A stretch of DNA of 64,000 nt from Agromyces mediolanus (GCF_014648575.1 NZ_BMRJ01000002.1:350149-414148); one strand, 5' to 3'; counted from the stretch's first letter, positions 43,679-53,557 are shown. The notes: generated by a model from the letters alone, not told the origin. Numbers and translations: made by a program.

Positions 43679-44332
43679 GTGCCGGCCGAGCAGATCCATC
43701 TCGTGCGCCATGGCGAGGTGTCGAACCCCCAGGGCGTGCTCTACGGTCGGCTGCCCGGCTACGGGCTCTCGGATCTCGGCCTCCGCATGGCCGAGGCGGC
43801 CGCGGCCGACCTCGTCTCCCGCGGGCGTCCGGTCAGTGCGCTCGTCGTCTCCCCGCTCCAGCGCACCCGCGAATCCGCCGCGCCCATCGCCGCGGCCTTC
43901 GAGCTCGAGCCGATCATCGACGAGCGGGTCATCGAACCGACGAACCGCTTCGAGGGCACGCGCATGCGCGGCCCCGGCGGCTCGCTCCGCAGGCCCGCGA
44001 ACTGGCCGGCGCTGATGAACCCGTGGCGTCCCGGCTGGGGCGAGCCGTACCGCGCCGTCGTCGCGCGGATGGTGGCGGCGATCGTGGATGCCTCGGCCTC
44101 CGTCGACGGCGGCGACGTCGTCGTCGTGAGCCACCAGATGCCGATCTGGATGACCCACCTGCACCTCGCCGGGCAGCCGCTCGCGCACGACCCGAGGCGG
44201 CGCCGCTGCGCGCTGTCGAGCATCACGACGCTCGAGCCCTCCTCGTCGGCGGCGCGCGGCCTCGTCGAGATCGGGTACCGGGATCCGGCCGCAGCCCTCG
44301 CGGCCGGTGCGAGCGATGTAGGAGCAGTCTGA
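43679..44332 (+). CDS. Histidine phosphatase (phosphoglycerate mutase-like)
   Basis: Protein of 217 residues with the RHG motif at 10-12 (HLVRHGEVSNPQG; H11 is the phospho-acceptor), SPLQRTRESAAPIA near 58 and VVVSHQMPIWM near 150. The substrate is unknown. It precedes the cytochrome c maturation genes as in many actinobacteria, and its stop overlaps the TlpA start by one base. The GTG at 43679 gives the normal family N-terminus. Confidence 0.88.
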   Translation: MPAEQIHLVRHGEVSNPQGVLYGRLPGYGLSDLGLRMAEAAAADLVSRGRPVSALVVSPLQRTRESAAPIAAAFELEPIIDERVIEPTNRFEGTRMRGPGGSLRRPANWPALMNPWRPGWGEPYRAVVARMVAAIVDASASVDGGDVVVVSHQMPIWMTHLHLAGQPLAHDPRRRRCALSSITTLEPSSSAARGLVEIGYRDPAAALAAGASDVGAV

Positions 44333-44928
44333 TGAAGAAGCTGGTGGCCGCCGCAGCCCTCGCGGCGGCCTCGATCGTGGTGCTGGCCGGCTGCTCGAGC
44401 GATCCCCTCGCCGAGCAGTACCGCGAGGGCAGTGGCAAGAACTACATCGCCGGCGACGGCACGATCTCCGAGTTCGACGAGGCCTCGCGCGGCGAGCCCG
44501 TGTCGTTCTCCGGCCCCACGGTCGACGGCGGCGGCTTCGACTCGGCCGACATCGCCGGCGACGTGACGGTCGTGAACTTCTGGTACGCCGGCTGCGCGCC
44601 CTGCCGGGCCGAGGCGCCCATCCTGCAGGAGGTCTACGAGGGCTACGGATCGGGAGCGGACGAGGTGAGCTTCGTCGGCGTGAACGTGCGCGATCAGGCC
44701 GGCACCGCGAGCTCCTTCGAGCGCGACTACGGCGTGCACTACCCCTCCATCCTCGACGTCGACTCCGGCGACGCCCAGCTCGCCTTCGCGGGCGACGTGC
44801 CGCCCGCGGCGGTGCCCACCACGCTCGTGCTCGACCGCGAGGGCCGGGTCGCCGCGCGCGTGCTCGGCGAGCTGCAGGACGCGTCGATCCTGCGCGGCCT
44901 CGTCGACAAGCTCCTCGAGGAGCAGTGA
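44332..44928 (+). CDS. Thiol-disulfide oxidoreductase, TlpA/ResA-like lipoprotein
   Basis: Membrane-anchored thioredoxin-fold protein of 198 residues. The signal peptide ends in lipobox VLAGC (C21). The active site is C88-A-P-C91 in [13 protein letters not shown], and the cis-proline region is [12 protein letters not shown] near 165. It keeps apocytochrome c cysteines reduced, receiving electrons from CcdA encoded next. GGAG lies upstream of the ATG. Confidence 0.93.
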   Translation: MKKLVAAAALAAASIVVLAGCSSDPLAEQYREGSGKNYIAGDGTISEFDEASRGEPVSFSGPTVDGGGFDSADIAGDVTVVNFWYAGCAPCRAEAPILQEVYEGYGSGADEVSFVGVNVRDQAGTASSFERDYGVHYPSILDVDSGDAQLAFAGDVPPAAVPTTLVLDREGRVAARVLGELQDASILRGLVDKLLEEQ

Positions 44929-44956
44929 CGCACGTGAGCGATCCCGGAGGCCGGCG

Positions 44957-45709
44957 ATGACGCCCGGCGAGCTCGTCTTCAGCGGGCAGTTGCTCGTGGC
45001 GATCCCGATCGCGATGGCGGCCGGCATCATCTCCTTCCTCTCGCCGTGCGTGCTGCCGCTCGTGCCCGGCTACCTCGGCTACCTCGGCGGCTTCACCGAC
45101 GCCTCCGCCGACGCCGCCGCCGAGCGGCGCAACCGGCGCCGGCTGCTGCTCGGCGTGCTGCTCTTCATCGCGGGCTTCACCGTCGTGTTCCTCGTCTACA
45201 CCTCGCTCGCCGGCGCGGCGGGCGCGTGGCTGCGGGCCTGGCAGGACCCGATCACCCGCGTGCTCGGCGTCGTCATGATCGTGATGGGGCTCGTCTTCGT
45301 CGGCCAGTTCACCTTCCTGCAGCGGCAGCTGAAGCCGAGCTGGCGGCCGGCCACCGGCCTCGCCGGGGCGCCGCTGCTCGGCGTCGTGTTCGGCATCGGC
45401 TGGACCCCGTGCATCGGCCCCGCGCTCGCGGCCGTGCTGAGCCTCAGCCTGAACGCCGAGTCCGCGTGGCGCGGGGCGCTGCTCGGCCTCGCGTACTGCA
45501 TCGGCCTCGGCATCCCGTTCCTCCTCGTCGCGTTCGGCTTCGGCTGGGCGACCGGGGCGCTGGCGTTCCTCCGCCGGCACATCCGCACCATCAACCTCAT
45601 CGGCGGCGGCCTGCTCATTCTGATCGGCGTGATCATGGTGTCCGGGCTCTGGACCGCGTGGATGAGCGATCTGCAAGGGGTGATGAGTGGTATCGACCTC
45701 GTCCTCTGA
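44957..45709 (+). CDS. ccdA: Cytochrome c biogenesis protein CcdA
   Basis: Membrane electron carrier of 250 residues with about six helices. The two redox cysteines lie in [18 protein letters not shown] near 33 and [13 protein letters not shown] near 153. It passes reducing power from cytoplasmic thioredoxin to the TlpA/ResA-like protein. The gene overlaps resB by 23 bases. Confidence 0.93.
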   Translation: MTPGELVFSGQLLVAIPIAMAAGIISFLSPCVLPLVPGYLGYLGGFTDASADAAAERRNRRRLLLGVLLFIAGFTVVFLVYTSLAGAAGAWLRAWQDPITRVLGVVMIVMGLVFVGQFTFLQRQLKPSWRPATGLAGAPLLGVVFGIGWTPCIGPALAAVLSLSLNAESAWRGALLGLAYCIGLGIPFLLVAFGFGWATGALAFLRRHIRTINLIGGGLLILIGVIMVSGLWTAWMSDLQGVMSGIDLVL

Positions 45710-47438
45710 CCGCGACGGCGGCGTCGACCCGCTGCGGCCGGCCGACCACGTCGACTCGCCGGAGCCCGCCCCGGGCGACGGCCCCGGCGTCGCCCAGCCG
45801 AAGCTCGGCTTCGTCGGCTGGCTGCGCTTCGGCTGGCGCCAGCTCACGAGCATGCGCACGGCCATCCTGCTGCTCCTGCTGCTCGCGATCGCGGCGGTGC
45901 CTGGCTCGCTCGTGCCGCAGCGCTCGAGCGACCCGAACGGCGTCACGCAGTACTTCACCGACCACCCCGACACGGCGCCGGTCCTGGACTCGTTCCAGAT
46001 GTTCGACGTGTACACCTCGGCGTGGTTCTCCGCGGTGTACCTGCTGCTGTTCGTCTCGCTGATCGGCTGCATCATCCCGCGCACGAAGCACCACTTCGAG
46101 GCGATGCGCGCGCGTCCGCCGCGCACGCCGGTGCGACTCGGCCGGCTCGCCGGCTACACGACGCGGCCGCTCCCGGACGGGGTGGATGCCGAGACCGCCG
46201 TCGCCGAGGCCACGAAGCTGCTGAAGCAGGCGCGGTACCGGGTCGAGCGCTACGAGTTGCGCGGCGAGCCGAGCGTCTCGGCCGAGCGCGGCTACCTGCG
46301 CGAGACCGGCAACCTCGTGTTCCACACCGCGATGCTCGGCATCCTGGTCGCGGTCGGCGTCGGCGGCGGCTTCGGCTTCGCGGGCCAGCGCGTCATCGTC
46401 GAAGGGCAGTCCTTCGTGAACACGCTCGCGGCCTTCGACTCGTTCAACCCGGGCCGCTTCTTCGACCCGAACTCGCTCGCGCCGTACAAGCTCTCCCTGA
46501 ACGAGCTCGGCGTCGTCTACGAGACGCAGAACCAGGACGCGCTCGGCCAGCCGATCGACTTCACCGCCCACGTGACGATCACCGACCAGTCCGGCCCGGC
46601 CGAGGACGGGCAGGTCAAGGTCAACGAGCCGTTGCGCACCCACGGCACCGACGTGTTCCTGCTCGGCAACGGCTACGCGCCGCACATCGTGGTGCGCGAC
46701 CCCGACGGGGAGATCGTCTTCGACGACGCGGTGCCCTTCCTGCCGCAGGACGCGAACCTCACCTCGATCGGCGTCGTGAAGGTGCCCGACGGCCTCGACG
46801 CGCAGCTCGGCATGGTCGGCTTCTTCTACCCGACGCAGGACGTGCTCGGCTCGGGCGCGTACGCCTCGACCTACCCCGACCTCGTGCTGCCCGTGCTCAC
46901 GCTGAACGTGTACGAGGGCGACCTCGGCATCGACTCGGGCGTCCCGACCTCGGTCTACACCCTCGACCCCTCGGGCATGGACCAGCTGACCGGCGGCGAG
47001 ACCGGCGTCGACTCGATCGAGCTGAAGCCGGGCGAGCGCACGGAGCTGCCGGGCGGCCGCGGCACCGTCGAGTTCGTCGACGACAGCCCCGACGCGCCGG
47101 CCGCGGTGCCGGCCGGGAGCGCCGCCGACCGCGACTACGCGCAGTCCGTGAAGCGCTTCGCCTCCTTCGACATCCACCACGACCCGACGCAGGGCTGGGT
47201 GCTGGTGTTCGCCATCCTCATCCTCGCCGGCCTGCTCGCCTCGCTCTTCGTGCCGCGCCGCCGCATGTGGGTGAAGGTGGCGACCCGACGCGACGGCAGC
47301 CGGGTGATCGAGTTCGCGGGCCTCGCCCGCGGCGAGGACCCGGGGCTCGAAGCGGCGGTCGCGGCCTTCGCCGACAAGCTCGCCGGCCCCGTGGCCGGCG
47401 CCGAATCCACCCACGACACCGCGAAGCCCACGACGTAA
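45687..47438 (+). CDS. resB: Cytochrome c biogenesis protein ResB
   Basis: System II heme-handling subunit of 583 residues. Hydrophobic helices lie near 60-80, 115-135 and 210-230, then a long extracytoplasmic domain, then a last helix near 515-535. [20 protein letters not shown] near 40-60 is the family N-terminus. It works with CcsB to carry heme outward and attach it to apocytochromes. The GTG at 45687 lies inside the end of ccdA. Confidence 0.9.
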   Translation: MVSTSSSDRDGGVDPLRPADHVDSPEPAPGDGPGVAQPKLGFVGWLRFGWRQLTSMRTAILLLLLLAIAAVPGSLVPQRSSDPNGVTQYFTDHPDTAPVLDSFQMFDVYTSAWFSAVYLLLFVSLIGCIIPRTKHHFEAMRARPPRTPVRLGRLAGYTTRPLPDGVDAETAVAEATKLLKQARYRVERYELRGEPSVSAERGYLRETGNLVFHTAMLGILVAVGVGGGFGFAGQRVIVEGQSFVNTLAAFDSFNPGRFFDPNSLAPYKLSLNELGVVYETQNQDALGQPIDFTAHVTITDQSGPAEDGQVKVNEPLRTHGTDVFLLGNGYAPHIVVRDPDGEIVFDDAVPFLPQDANLTSIGVVKVPDGLDAQLGMVGFFYPTQDVLGSGAYASTYPDLVLPVLTLNVYEGDLGIDSGVPTSVYTLDPSGMDQLTGGETGVDSIELKPGERTELPGGRGTVEFVDDSPDAPAAVPAGSAADRDYAQSVKRFASFDIHHDPTQGWVLVFAILILAGLLASLFVPRRRMWVKVATRRDGSRVIEFAGLARGEDPGLEAAVAAFADKLAGPVAGAESTHDTAKPTT

Positions 47439-47441
47439 GGT
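47436..47441 (+). promoter_or_regulatory. Leaderless-type -10 box (TAAGGT) for ccsB
   Basis: TAAGGT overlaps the resB stop, 6 bases before GTG at 47448. It may give ccsB an extra internal promoter. Confidence 0.4.
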
Positions 47442-47447
47442 AGAACC

Positions 47448-48545
47448 GTGCCCAGTCTCGATGAAATCTCAGTGCTCAGCGTGTACTCGGCCATGGCCGT
47501 GTACGCCATCGCCTTCATCGCCTTCTCGATCGACCTGGCCAGGCGCGGGGCCGTCGCGGCGAAGGCCGCCGACGCCGATGCCGGGCTGACGGGCACCGCG
47601 GACGGGCAGCCGGCGGCCGAGCGCGAGCCGGTCGGCGTGCTGCAGGCCGCCGCGACGACGAAGGCGGCCGCGAGCACCGCTGCTGCGAGCGCGGGCGGCG
47701 CTGGCGGCGCCGAGGCATCCGGCCGCGGCTCGCGCTGGCGCAGCGCGACCGCCGACGGCGCGAGCGTGGCGTACGGACGCTCGCCGGCGCTCCGGGTCGG
47801 CGTCGCGATGACCGTGCTCGCCTGGCTGCTGCACCTCACGGCGACCCTGCTGCGCGGCTTCGCCGCGGGCCGCGTGCCGTGGGCCAACATGTACGAGTTC
47901 GCCCTCACCGGCACGCTCATCATCACGACGGTCTTCCTCATCGTGCTCGTCGTGGCCAAGCACGACCTCCGCTTCCTCGGCACCTTCGTCACCGGCCTCG
48001 TGCTCGTACTGCTCGGTGCGGCGACCGTGAACTTCTACGTCTCGGTCGTGCCGCTGCCCCCGGCGCTGCAGTCCGCCTGGCTCGTGATCCACGTGTTCGT
48101 CGCCACGGCGTCGGTCGGCTTCTTCGCCCTGAGCTTCGCGCTCTCGGTCGTGCAGCTCATGCAGTCGCGCCGCGAGTCGCTCGTGGCGTCGGCGAAGGCC
48201 GCGAAGAAGTCGTTCCTCGCGACCCTCCCCGACTCGAACACGCTCGAGAACCTCGCCTACCGGGTGACGATCGTCGGCTTCATCCTGTGGACCTTCACGC
48301 TCATGGCCGGCGCCATCTGGGCCGAAGCGGCCTGGGGTCGCTACTGGGGCTGGGACACCAAGGAGGTGTGGACCTTCATCATCTGGGTGGTCTACGCCGG
48401 CTACATCCACGCCCGGGCGACGCGCGGCTGGCGCGGCTCCCGCTCGGCGTGGCTCGCGATCATCGGCTTCTCGACGGTGCTGTTCAACTTCACGGTCGTG
48501 AACCTGTTCTTCAAGGGCCTGCACGCCTACTCCGGCCTGCTCTGA
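47448..48545 (+). CDS. ccsB: c-type cytochrome biogenesis protein CcsB (ResC)
   Basis: Heme-export/ligation subunit of 365 residues. The tryptophan-rich WWD segment is WGRYWGWDTKEVWTFIIW near 295-312, with conserved histidines in flanking helices (HLTATLLRG, HVFVATASVGF, YIHARATRGW). An Ala-rich linker after the first helix (about 30-100) is unusual but common in actinobacteria. It completes the TlpA-CcdA-ResB-CcsB set. Confidence 0.93.
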   Translation: MPSLDEISVLSVYSAMAVYAIAFIAFSIDLARRGAVAAKAADADAGLTGTADGQPAAEREPVGVLQAAATTKAAASTAAASAGGAGGAEASGRGSRWRSATADGASVAYGRSPALRVGVAMTVLAWLLHLTATLLRGFAAGRVPWANMYEFALTGTLIITTVFLIVLVVAKHDLRFLGTFVTGLVLVLLGAATVNFYVSVVPLPPALQSAWLVIHVFVATASVGFFALSFALSVVQLMQSRRESLVASAKAAKKSFLATLPDSNTLENLAYRVTIVGFILWTFTLMAGAIWAEAAWGRYWGWDTKEVWTFIIWVVYAGYIHARATRGWRGSRSAWLAIIGFSTVLFNFTVVNLFFKGLHAYSGLL

Positions 48546-48588
48546 GCCGCGGCGCCTTCGCGGCCGCCCGCCCCTGCACCTGCACCTC

Positions 48589-48654
48589 GAGGGGGTCGCT
48601 TTCCAACATCCCGCCGGCTTTTCGGGCGTGCGGATGTCGGAAAGCGACCCCCTC
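48589..48654. repeat. Long intergenic inverted repeat after ccsB
   Basis: 22-base arms (48589-48610 and 48633-48654) match at 21 of 22 positions; they begin GAGGGGGTCGCTTTCC and end GGAAAGCGACCCCCTC. The 22-base loop contains CCGGCTTTTCGGG. It lies between the convergent ccsB and MFS genes and could terminate both. Confidence 0.85.
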
Positions 48655-48672
48655 GGCGGTGCTCCGCGGTGA

Positions 48673-49902
48673 TCAGTCGCGGGGGAGGCGGGCGAAGGCG
48701 GTCCGCACGGTCCCAGCGATGAGCGCGGCGACCGCGACGAGCCCGAGCGCGAGCCACGGCAGCGAGCCGATGCCGAGGGTGTCGAGCGCGAGCCCGCCCA
48801 GCAGGGCGCCGATGGCGATCGAACCGTTCCACGAGGCGACGACCATCGACTGGGCGACGTCGGCGGCCTCGCCGGCGATCCGGGCGGGCGCGGCCTGCAG
48901 CAGCGTGGGCGCACCGCCGTAGGCGAGGCCCCAGAGCGCGATCGCGACGAGCACGATCACGGGCTGCGCCGCGGCGAGCCCGATCGCGACCATGGCGACG
49001 CCGAGCACGGCCGAGGAGATCAGCACCATCGCCCGCAGGTGCCGGTCGACGAGGGCGCCCGCGGTCAGCACGCCCGCGACCGCGAATCCGCCGAAGAGCA
49101 GCAGGGCGAGATCGAGGTGCGCGGCGACGCCGGAGGCGACGGTGAGCGGGGCGATGTACGTGTAGGCCACGTTGTGCGCGAGCACGAAGGCGGCGGTCGT
49201 CGCGAGCACGGCGGCGAGGCCGGGCAGGCGCAGCACCTGCCGGAGCCCGGGCCGTTCGGCGGCGCGCTCGCCGCGGAAGGCGGGCAGCGCGAGGACGGCC
49301 CAGATCGCGAGGCCGGCGGCGAGGGCCGCCATCAGCGCGAACGCGGCCCGCCAGCCGAGCGCGGTGCCGAGGCTCGTCGCGATCGGCAGCCCGAAGGCGA
49401 AGGCGAGCGGGGTGCCGACCATCGCGACGGACAGCGCCCGACCGGAGTGGGCCGGCGGCACCATGCGCATCGCGTAGCCCGCGGCCATCGCCCAGAGCAG
49501 CCCGGCGAGCATGCCGCCGACGACGCGGGCGACGAGGATCGTGAGGTAGTCGCCCGCGAGCGCGGTCACCGCGTTCACGAGCACGAAGCCGGCGACGAGG
49601 GCGAGCAGCAGCGGCTTGCGGGGGATGCCGCGGGTCAGCGCCGTGAGCGGGATGGCCGTGACCGCGGTGGTCAGCGCGTACACCGCGACGAGGGAGCCGA
49701 TCTGCGATTCAGAGACGCCGAGCTCGGCGCTCATGAGCGGCAGCAGGCCGGCCGGCATGATCTCGGTCACGACGCCGGTGAAGACGATCGCGGCGAGGGC
49801 GAGCAGCCCGTTGTAGGGCAGGCGTCGGCCGGAGCGGGCGGATGCCTCGGCCGCCCGCCGCGGCTCGACGGCGGGGGTGGAATCGGTGATCGGAGCGGTC
49901 AT
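48673..49902 (-). CDS. MFS transporter, drug/sugar exporter type
   Basis: Major facilitator of 409 residues with twelve hydrophobic segments. FTGVVTEIMPAGLLPLMSAELG near 40-60 and the loop TRGIPRKPLL near 90 fit the DHA1 exporter group. The substrate is unknown. It is divergent from a MerR regulator, and a MerR-type dyad lies between them, so it is probably induced by the MerR ligand. Confidence 0.88.
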   Translation of the reverse strand: MTAPITDSTPAVEPRRAAEASARSGRRLPYNGLLALAAIVFTGVVTEIMPAGLLPLMSAELGVSESQIGSLVAVYALTTAVTAIPLTALTRGIPRKPLLLALVAGFVLVNAVTALAGDYLTILVARVVGGMLAGLLWAMAAGYAMRMVPPAHSGRALSVAMVGTPLAFAFGLPIATSLGTALGWRAAFALMAALAAGLAIWAVLALPAFRGERAAERPGLRQVLRLPGLAAVLATTAAFVLAHNVAYTYIAPLTVASGVAAHLDLALLLFGGFAVAGVLTAGALVDRHLRAMVLISSAVLGVAMVAIGLAAAQPVIVLVAIALWGLAYGGAPTLLQAAPARIAGEAADVAQSMVVASWNGSIAIGALLGGLALDTLGIGSLPWLALGLVAVAALIAGTVRTAFARLPRD

Positions 49903-49917
49903 GTCGCAAGTCTGAAA

Positions 49918-49937
49918 CCTTGACACTAGTGTGAAGG
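49918..49937. promoter_or_regulatory. MerR-type operator dyad
   Basis: CCTTGACACTAGTGTGAAGG is palindromic at 18 of 20 positions. It contains TTGACA and lies between the divergent exporter and merR genes, as expected for a MerR-family site within an over-long promoter spacer. Confidence 0.6.
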
Positions 49938-49962
49938 TCAAGCCGGATGAACGGAGGACGTC

Positions 49963-50325
49963 ATGCGCATCGGCGAACTCGCGGAGCGCACCGGGGTGTC
50001 GACCCGGCTGCTCCGCTACTACGAGGAGCAGGGGCTCGTCTCCTCGAGCCGGGAGTCGAACGGCTACCGCGACTACCCGGAGCCCGCCGTCGAGCGGGTG
50101 AACCAGGTGCGCGGGCTGATCGAGGCGGGCATCCCGACCGCCGTCATCCTCGACATGCTGCCCTGCCTCGCGAGCACCTCGGTGGTCGAGGCACCCGTCA
50201 TCGCGCAGGCGCTCGCGGAGACGCTCGCCGAGCGGCGCGCGCAGCTCGAGCAGCGCATCGGCTGCCTCGCGCGGAACCGCGACGCGATCAGCGCCTACCT
50301 CGACCGCGCGACGATCACCCGCTGA
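49963..50325 (+). CDS. MerR family transcriptional regulator
   Basis: Regulator of 120 residues. The N-terminal winged helix is the standard MRIGELAERTGVSTRLLRYY, followed by EEQGLVSSSRESNGYRDYPE. A coiled-coil dimer helix fills the rest, with an LPCLAS segment holding a cysteine. GGAGG is 6 bases from the ATG. Its 3' end overlaps the convergent menC end by 11 bases. Confidence 0.92.
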   Translation: MRIGELAERTGVSTRLLRYYEEQGLVSSSRESNGYRDYPEPAVERVNQVRGLIEAGIPTAVILDMLPCLASTSVVEAPVIAQALAETLAERRAQLEQRIGCLARNRDAISAYLDRATITR

Positions 50326-51298
50326 GCAGCGCGGCGCAGCGTTCGAGCCGGGCCAGCCACCAGCCGGTGCGTTCCGCGTCGGCCGCGTACCGGTCGAGCA
50401 GCACCGGATCCGGCACGACCCGCCGCACCGGCACGGCGCCGTCCTCGGGGGCCAACGGCGCCGCCGTGACATCCGCCGCCAGGAGCGAGGCGGTGCCGAG
50501 CCCGCAGTCGAACGGGAGCTCCGGAACCGCCGCGGCGAGGTGCGCGCCCATCGCGAGCCCGACGCTCGTGTCGAGCGCGCTCGACACGTTCACCGGCAGG
50601 CCGGCGCGCTCGACGATCTCGAGCGCGCGGCGGATGCCGCCGAGCGGCGCCGCCTTGACGACGAGGAGGTCCGCAGCGCCCGCCTCGGCGACGGCGAGCG
50701 GATCGGCCGCCCGGCGCACGCTCTCGTCGGCGGCGACCGGGATGTCGAGATAGGCGGTGCGCTCGCGGATCTCGGCGAGCTCCTCGACCGTCGCGCACGG
50801 CTGCTCGAGGTACTCGAGGTCGTACTCGGCGAGGGCGTGCACCGCCCGTTCGGCCTCGTCGACCGTCCAGCCGCCGTTCGCGTCGAGCCGCACCCGCCCC
50901 TCGGGGCCCAGCGCCCGGCGCACGGCCGCGACCCGCGCGATGTCCTGCGCGAGGGTCTGATCGGCCGCCGCGACCTTCACCTTCGCCGTGCGGCAGCCCG
51001 GGAAGCGGGCGAGCACGGCGGGCACGCTGTCGGGGTCGACGGCGGGCACCGTCGCGTTCACCGGGATCCGGTCGCGCAGCGGGGCGGGCGGCGCCGTCCA
51101 GCCGAAGTCGATCGCGGCGGCGAGCCAGACGGCGGCCTCCTCGTCGTCGTACTCGGCGAAGGGGCTGAACTCGGTCCAGCCCTCCGGGCCCTCGAGGAGC
51201 AGCGCCTCGCGCACGTCGATGCCGCGGAAGCGGGTCACGAGCGGCAGGGCGACGACGCGGGCGGTGGCGAGGAGCTCATGCAGCGACGGCTGGACCAT
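50315..51298 (-). CDS. menC: o-Succinylbenzoate synthase
   Basis: Enolase-superfamily enzyme of 327 residues of the menaquinone pathway, dehydrating SHCHC to o-succinylbenzoate. Catalytic lysines and metal ligands are visible as KVKVA near 130, LDANGGW near 160, EQPC near 187 and ADES near 210, with a later VKAAPLGG. It is divergent from menB with 54 bases between. A hexamer GAGACT 6 bases before the ATG resembles the leaderless boxes but lacks the first T. Confidence 0.93.
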   Translation of the reverse strand: MVQPSLHELLATARVVALPLVTRFRGIDVREALLLEGPEGWTEFSPFAEYDDEEAAVWLAAAIDFGWTAPPAPLRDRIPVNATVPAVDPDSVPAVLARFPGCRTAKVKVAAADQTLAQDIARVAAVRRALGPEGRVRLDANGGWTVDEAERAVHALAEYDLEYLEQPCATVEELAEIRERTAYLDIPVAADESVRRAADPLAVAEAGAADLLVVKAAPLGGIRRALEIVERAGLPVNVSSALDTSVGLAMGAHLAAAVPELPFDCGLGTASLLAADVTAAPLAPEDGAVPVRRVVPDPVLLDRYAADAERTGWWLARLERCAALLSG

Positions 51299-51339
51299 GC
51301 GCCCAGTCTCGCGCACCCCGGCGCGGCCCGCAGCGGGAA

Positions 51340-51345
51340 TAGGCT
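51340..51345 (+). promoter_or_regulatory. Leaderless-type -10 box (TAGGCT) for menB
   Basis: TAGGCT, 7 bases, ATG at 51353; GGGAGG between them could also act as a ribosome site. Confidence 0.45.
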
Positions 51346-51352
51346 GGGAGGC

Positions 51353-52303
51353 ATGAGCGCCGAGGTGTCCGAGCTGTTCGATCCGAGCGAATGGGTGGAT
51401 GCCGCACCCGCCCTCGCGGGCCCCGACGGCTTCACCGATCTGACGTACCACCACTCGAAGGACGGCCGCATCGCCCGGGTCGCCTTCGACCGCCCCGAGG
51501 TGCGCAACGCCTTCCGGCCGCACACCGTCGACGAGCTGTACCGCGCCCTCGAGGACGCCCGCACGAACCCGCGCATCGGCGTCGTGCTGCTCACCGGCAA
51601 CGGGCCGAGCGCGAAGGACGGCGGCTGGGCCTTCTGCTCCGGCGGCGACCAGCGCATCCGCGGCCGCGACGGCTACAAGTACTCCGACGCCGAGACCGCG
51701 ATCGTCGACGGCGCGGGCGGCACCGCCGATCCGCACGGGCACGCGGCCGTCGGGCGCCTGCACATCCTCGAGGTGCAGCGCCTCATCCGCTTCATGCCGA
51801 AGGTCGTCATCGCGGTCGTCCCGGGGTGGGCGGCCGGCGGCGGGCACTCCCTGCACGTCGTCTGCGACCTGACCATCGCGAGCCGCGAGCACGGCCGCTT
51901 CAAGCAGACGGATGCCGACGTCGGCTCGTTCGACGCGGGCTACGGCTCCGCCTACTTCGCCCGCCAGATCGGGCAGAAGTTCGCCCGCGAGGTGTTCTTC
52001 CTCGCCGAGGAGTACTCGGCCGAGCGGGCGTACGAGATGGGCGCCGTGAACCGGGTCGTGCCGCACGCCGAGCTCGAACGCGAGGCGATCGCGATGGCAC
52101 GCACGCTCCTCACCAAGTCGCCGACGGCGATCCGCATGCTGAAGTTCGCGTTCAACGCCGTCGACGACGGGATGGTCGGCCAGCAGGTCTTCGCGGGCGA
52201 GGCGACGCGGCTCGCCTACGGCACCGACGAGGCCGTCGAGGGCCGTGACGCCTTCCTCGAGAAGCGCGCGCCCGACTGGGGGCCGTACCCGTGGCACTTC
52301 TGA
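51353..52303 (+). CDS. menB: 1,4-Dihydroxy-2-naphthoyl-CoA synthase
   Basis: Crotonase-family enzyme of 316 residues that closes the naphthoquinone ring. Oxyanion-hole segments are FCSGGDQRIRGRDGY near 90 and VPGWAAGGGHSLHVVCDL near 155. The C-terminal catalytic region contains QTDADVGSFDAGYGSAYFARQ. The length is close to mycobacterial MenB. It is followed 25 bases later by menE. Confidence 0.95.
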   Translation: MSAEVSELFDPSEWVDAAPALAGPDGFTDLTYHHSKDGRIARVAFDRPEVRNAFRPHTVDELYRALEDARTNPRIGVVLLTGNGPSAKDGGWAFCSGGDQRIRGRDGYKYSDAETAIVDGAGGTADPHGHAAVGRLHILEVQRLIRFMPKVVIAVVPGWAAGGGHSLHVVCDLTIASREHGRFKQTDADVGSFDAGYGSAYFARQIGQKFAREVFFLAEEYSAERAYEMGAVNRVVPHAELEREAIAMARTLLTKSPTAIRMLKFAFNAVDDGMVGQQVFAGEATRLAYGTDEAVEGRDAFLEKRAPDWGPYPWHF

Positions 52304-52328
52304 GCCGCCGCGCGGCGGAGCCGGCGCC

Positions 52329-53534
52329 GTGAAACCGCTGCATCGGGTTCCGTCGGGCGAGCTGTCGCGGCTGCGATCCGCGCTCGCCGCGGCACTCGAC
52401 GGCGGCCCGGCGGTCTGGCCGGTGGCGGATGCCGACGCGGCCGGTCCGGCCGGCGCGCGCGACGAGGCATCCGCCGTCGATCCCGCGCTCCGGGAGGTGG
52501 CCGACGAGGTCGCCCTCGTCGTCGAGACGAGCGGCTCGACCGCCGCGCCGAAGCGGGTGGCCCTGAGCGCCGATGCGCTCGTGGCCAGCGCGGAGGCGAC
52601 GCACGACGCCCTCGGCGGCCAGGGGCAGTGGCTGCTCGCGCTGCCCGGGCACTACATCGCGGGCGCGCAGGTGCTCGTCCGCTCGTTCCTCGCCGGGCTC
52701 GACCCCGTGCCCGTGCCCGACGGGCCGTTCACCGCGGCGGGCTTCGCGGCCGCCGCCGCGACGATGCTGCCCGAGGTGCCGCACTACGCCTCGCTCGTGC
52801 CCGTGCAACTCGCCCGCCTCGTCGAGGGTGCCGACCGCGACCCCTTCGTCGCCGCGGCTCTGCGCTCCTTCGACGCCGTGCTCGTCGGCGGCCAGGCGCT
52901 CGGCGCCGAGCTCGCCGAGCGCGCCGAGGCGCTCGGCGCGAGGATCGTGCGCACCTACGGCTCCAGCGAGACGGCCGGCGGATGCGTCTACGACGGCCGG
53001 CCGCTCGACGGGGTCCGTCTGCGCATCGTCGACGGCGAGGTGCAGCTCGGCGGTCCCACGCTCGCGAGCGGCTACCTCGGCGATCCGGAGCGCACCGCGC
53101 GGGCGTTCCTCATCGAGCGGGGCGAGCGCTGGTACCGCACCGGCGACCTCGGCGAGCTGACGGCCGAGGGGCGGCTGCGCATCCGCGGCCGCGCCGACGA
53201 CGTCATCGTCTCCGGCGGCGTGAAGGTCGCGCTCGGCGAGGTCGAGCGCGCGGTGCGGGGGCTGCCCGGCTTCGCGGAGGCGGTCGTCGTCGCCGTGGCC
53301 GACGCCGAGTGGGGGGAGCGGCCGGGGGTGGCCGTCGAGGCGGCCGCGTTCGCGGGGCTCGGCGACGACGCCGTGCAGCGGCAGCTCGCCGCGATCGCGA
53401 GCGCCGACGACGCCGCCGGGCTGCCGCCGGCCGGCCGGCCGGTGCGGCTCGCGGCCCTGCAGGCGATGCCCCGCCTCGACTCCGGCAAGCCCGACCGCAA
53501 GGCCGTCGCCGCCCTGCTCGCGGCCGGCGCATAG
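52329..53534 (+). CDS. menE: o-Succinylbenzoate-CoA ligase
   Basis: AMP-forming ligase of 401 residues, the short actinobacterial form of MenE. The P-loop-like motif is VVETSGSTAAPKRVALS near 61-77, the core YGSSETAGG near 215, the hinge TGDLGELTAEGRLRIRGRADD near 275, and the C-terminal catalytic lysine in MPRLDSGKPDRKAV. It activates o-succinylbenzoate for MenB. The GTG start is read from GGAG about 9 bases upstream. Confidence 0.92.
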   Translation: MKPLHRVPSGELSRLRSALAAALDGGPAVWPVADADAAGPAGARDEASAVDPALREVADEVALVVETSGSTAAPKRVALSADALVASAEATHDALGGQGQWLLALPGHYIAGAQVLVRSFLAGLDPVPVPDGPFTAAGFAAAAATMLPEVPHYASLVPVQLARLVEGADRDPFVAAALRSFDAVLVGGQALGAELAERAEALGARIVRTYGSSETAGGCVYDGRPLDGVRLRIVDGEVQLGGPTLASGYLGDPERTARAFLIERGERWYRTGDLGELTAEGRLRIRGRADDVIVSGGVKVALGEVERAVRGLPGFAEAVVVAVADAEWGERPGVAVEAAAFAGLGDDAVQRQLAAIASADDAAGLPPAGRPVRLAALQAMPRLDSGKPDRKAVAALLAAGA

Positions 53535-53544
53535 CGTGCGGAAC

Positions 53545-53550
53545 TAGGCT
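53545..53550 (+). promoter_or_regulatory. Leaderless-type -10 box (TAGGCT) for menA
   Basis: TAGGCT, 7 bases, GTG at 53558. Confidence 0.55.
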
Positions 53551-53557
53551 GAGGGCC

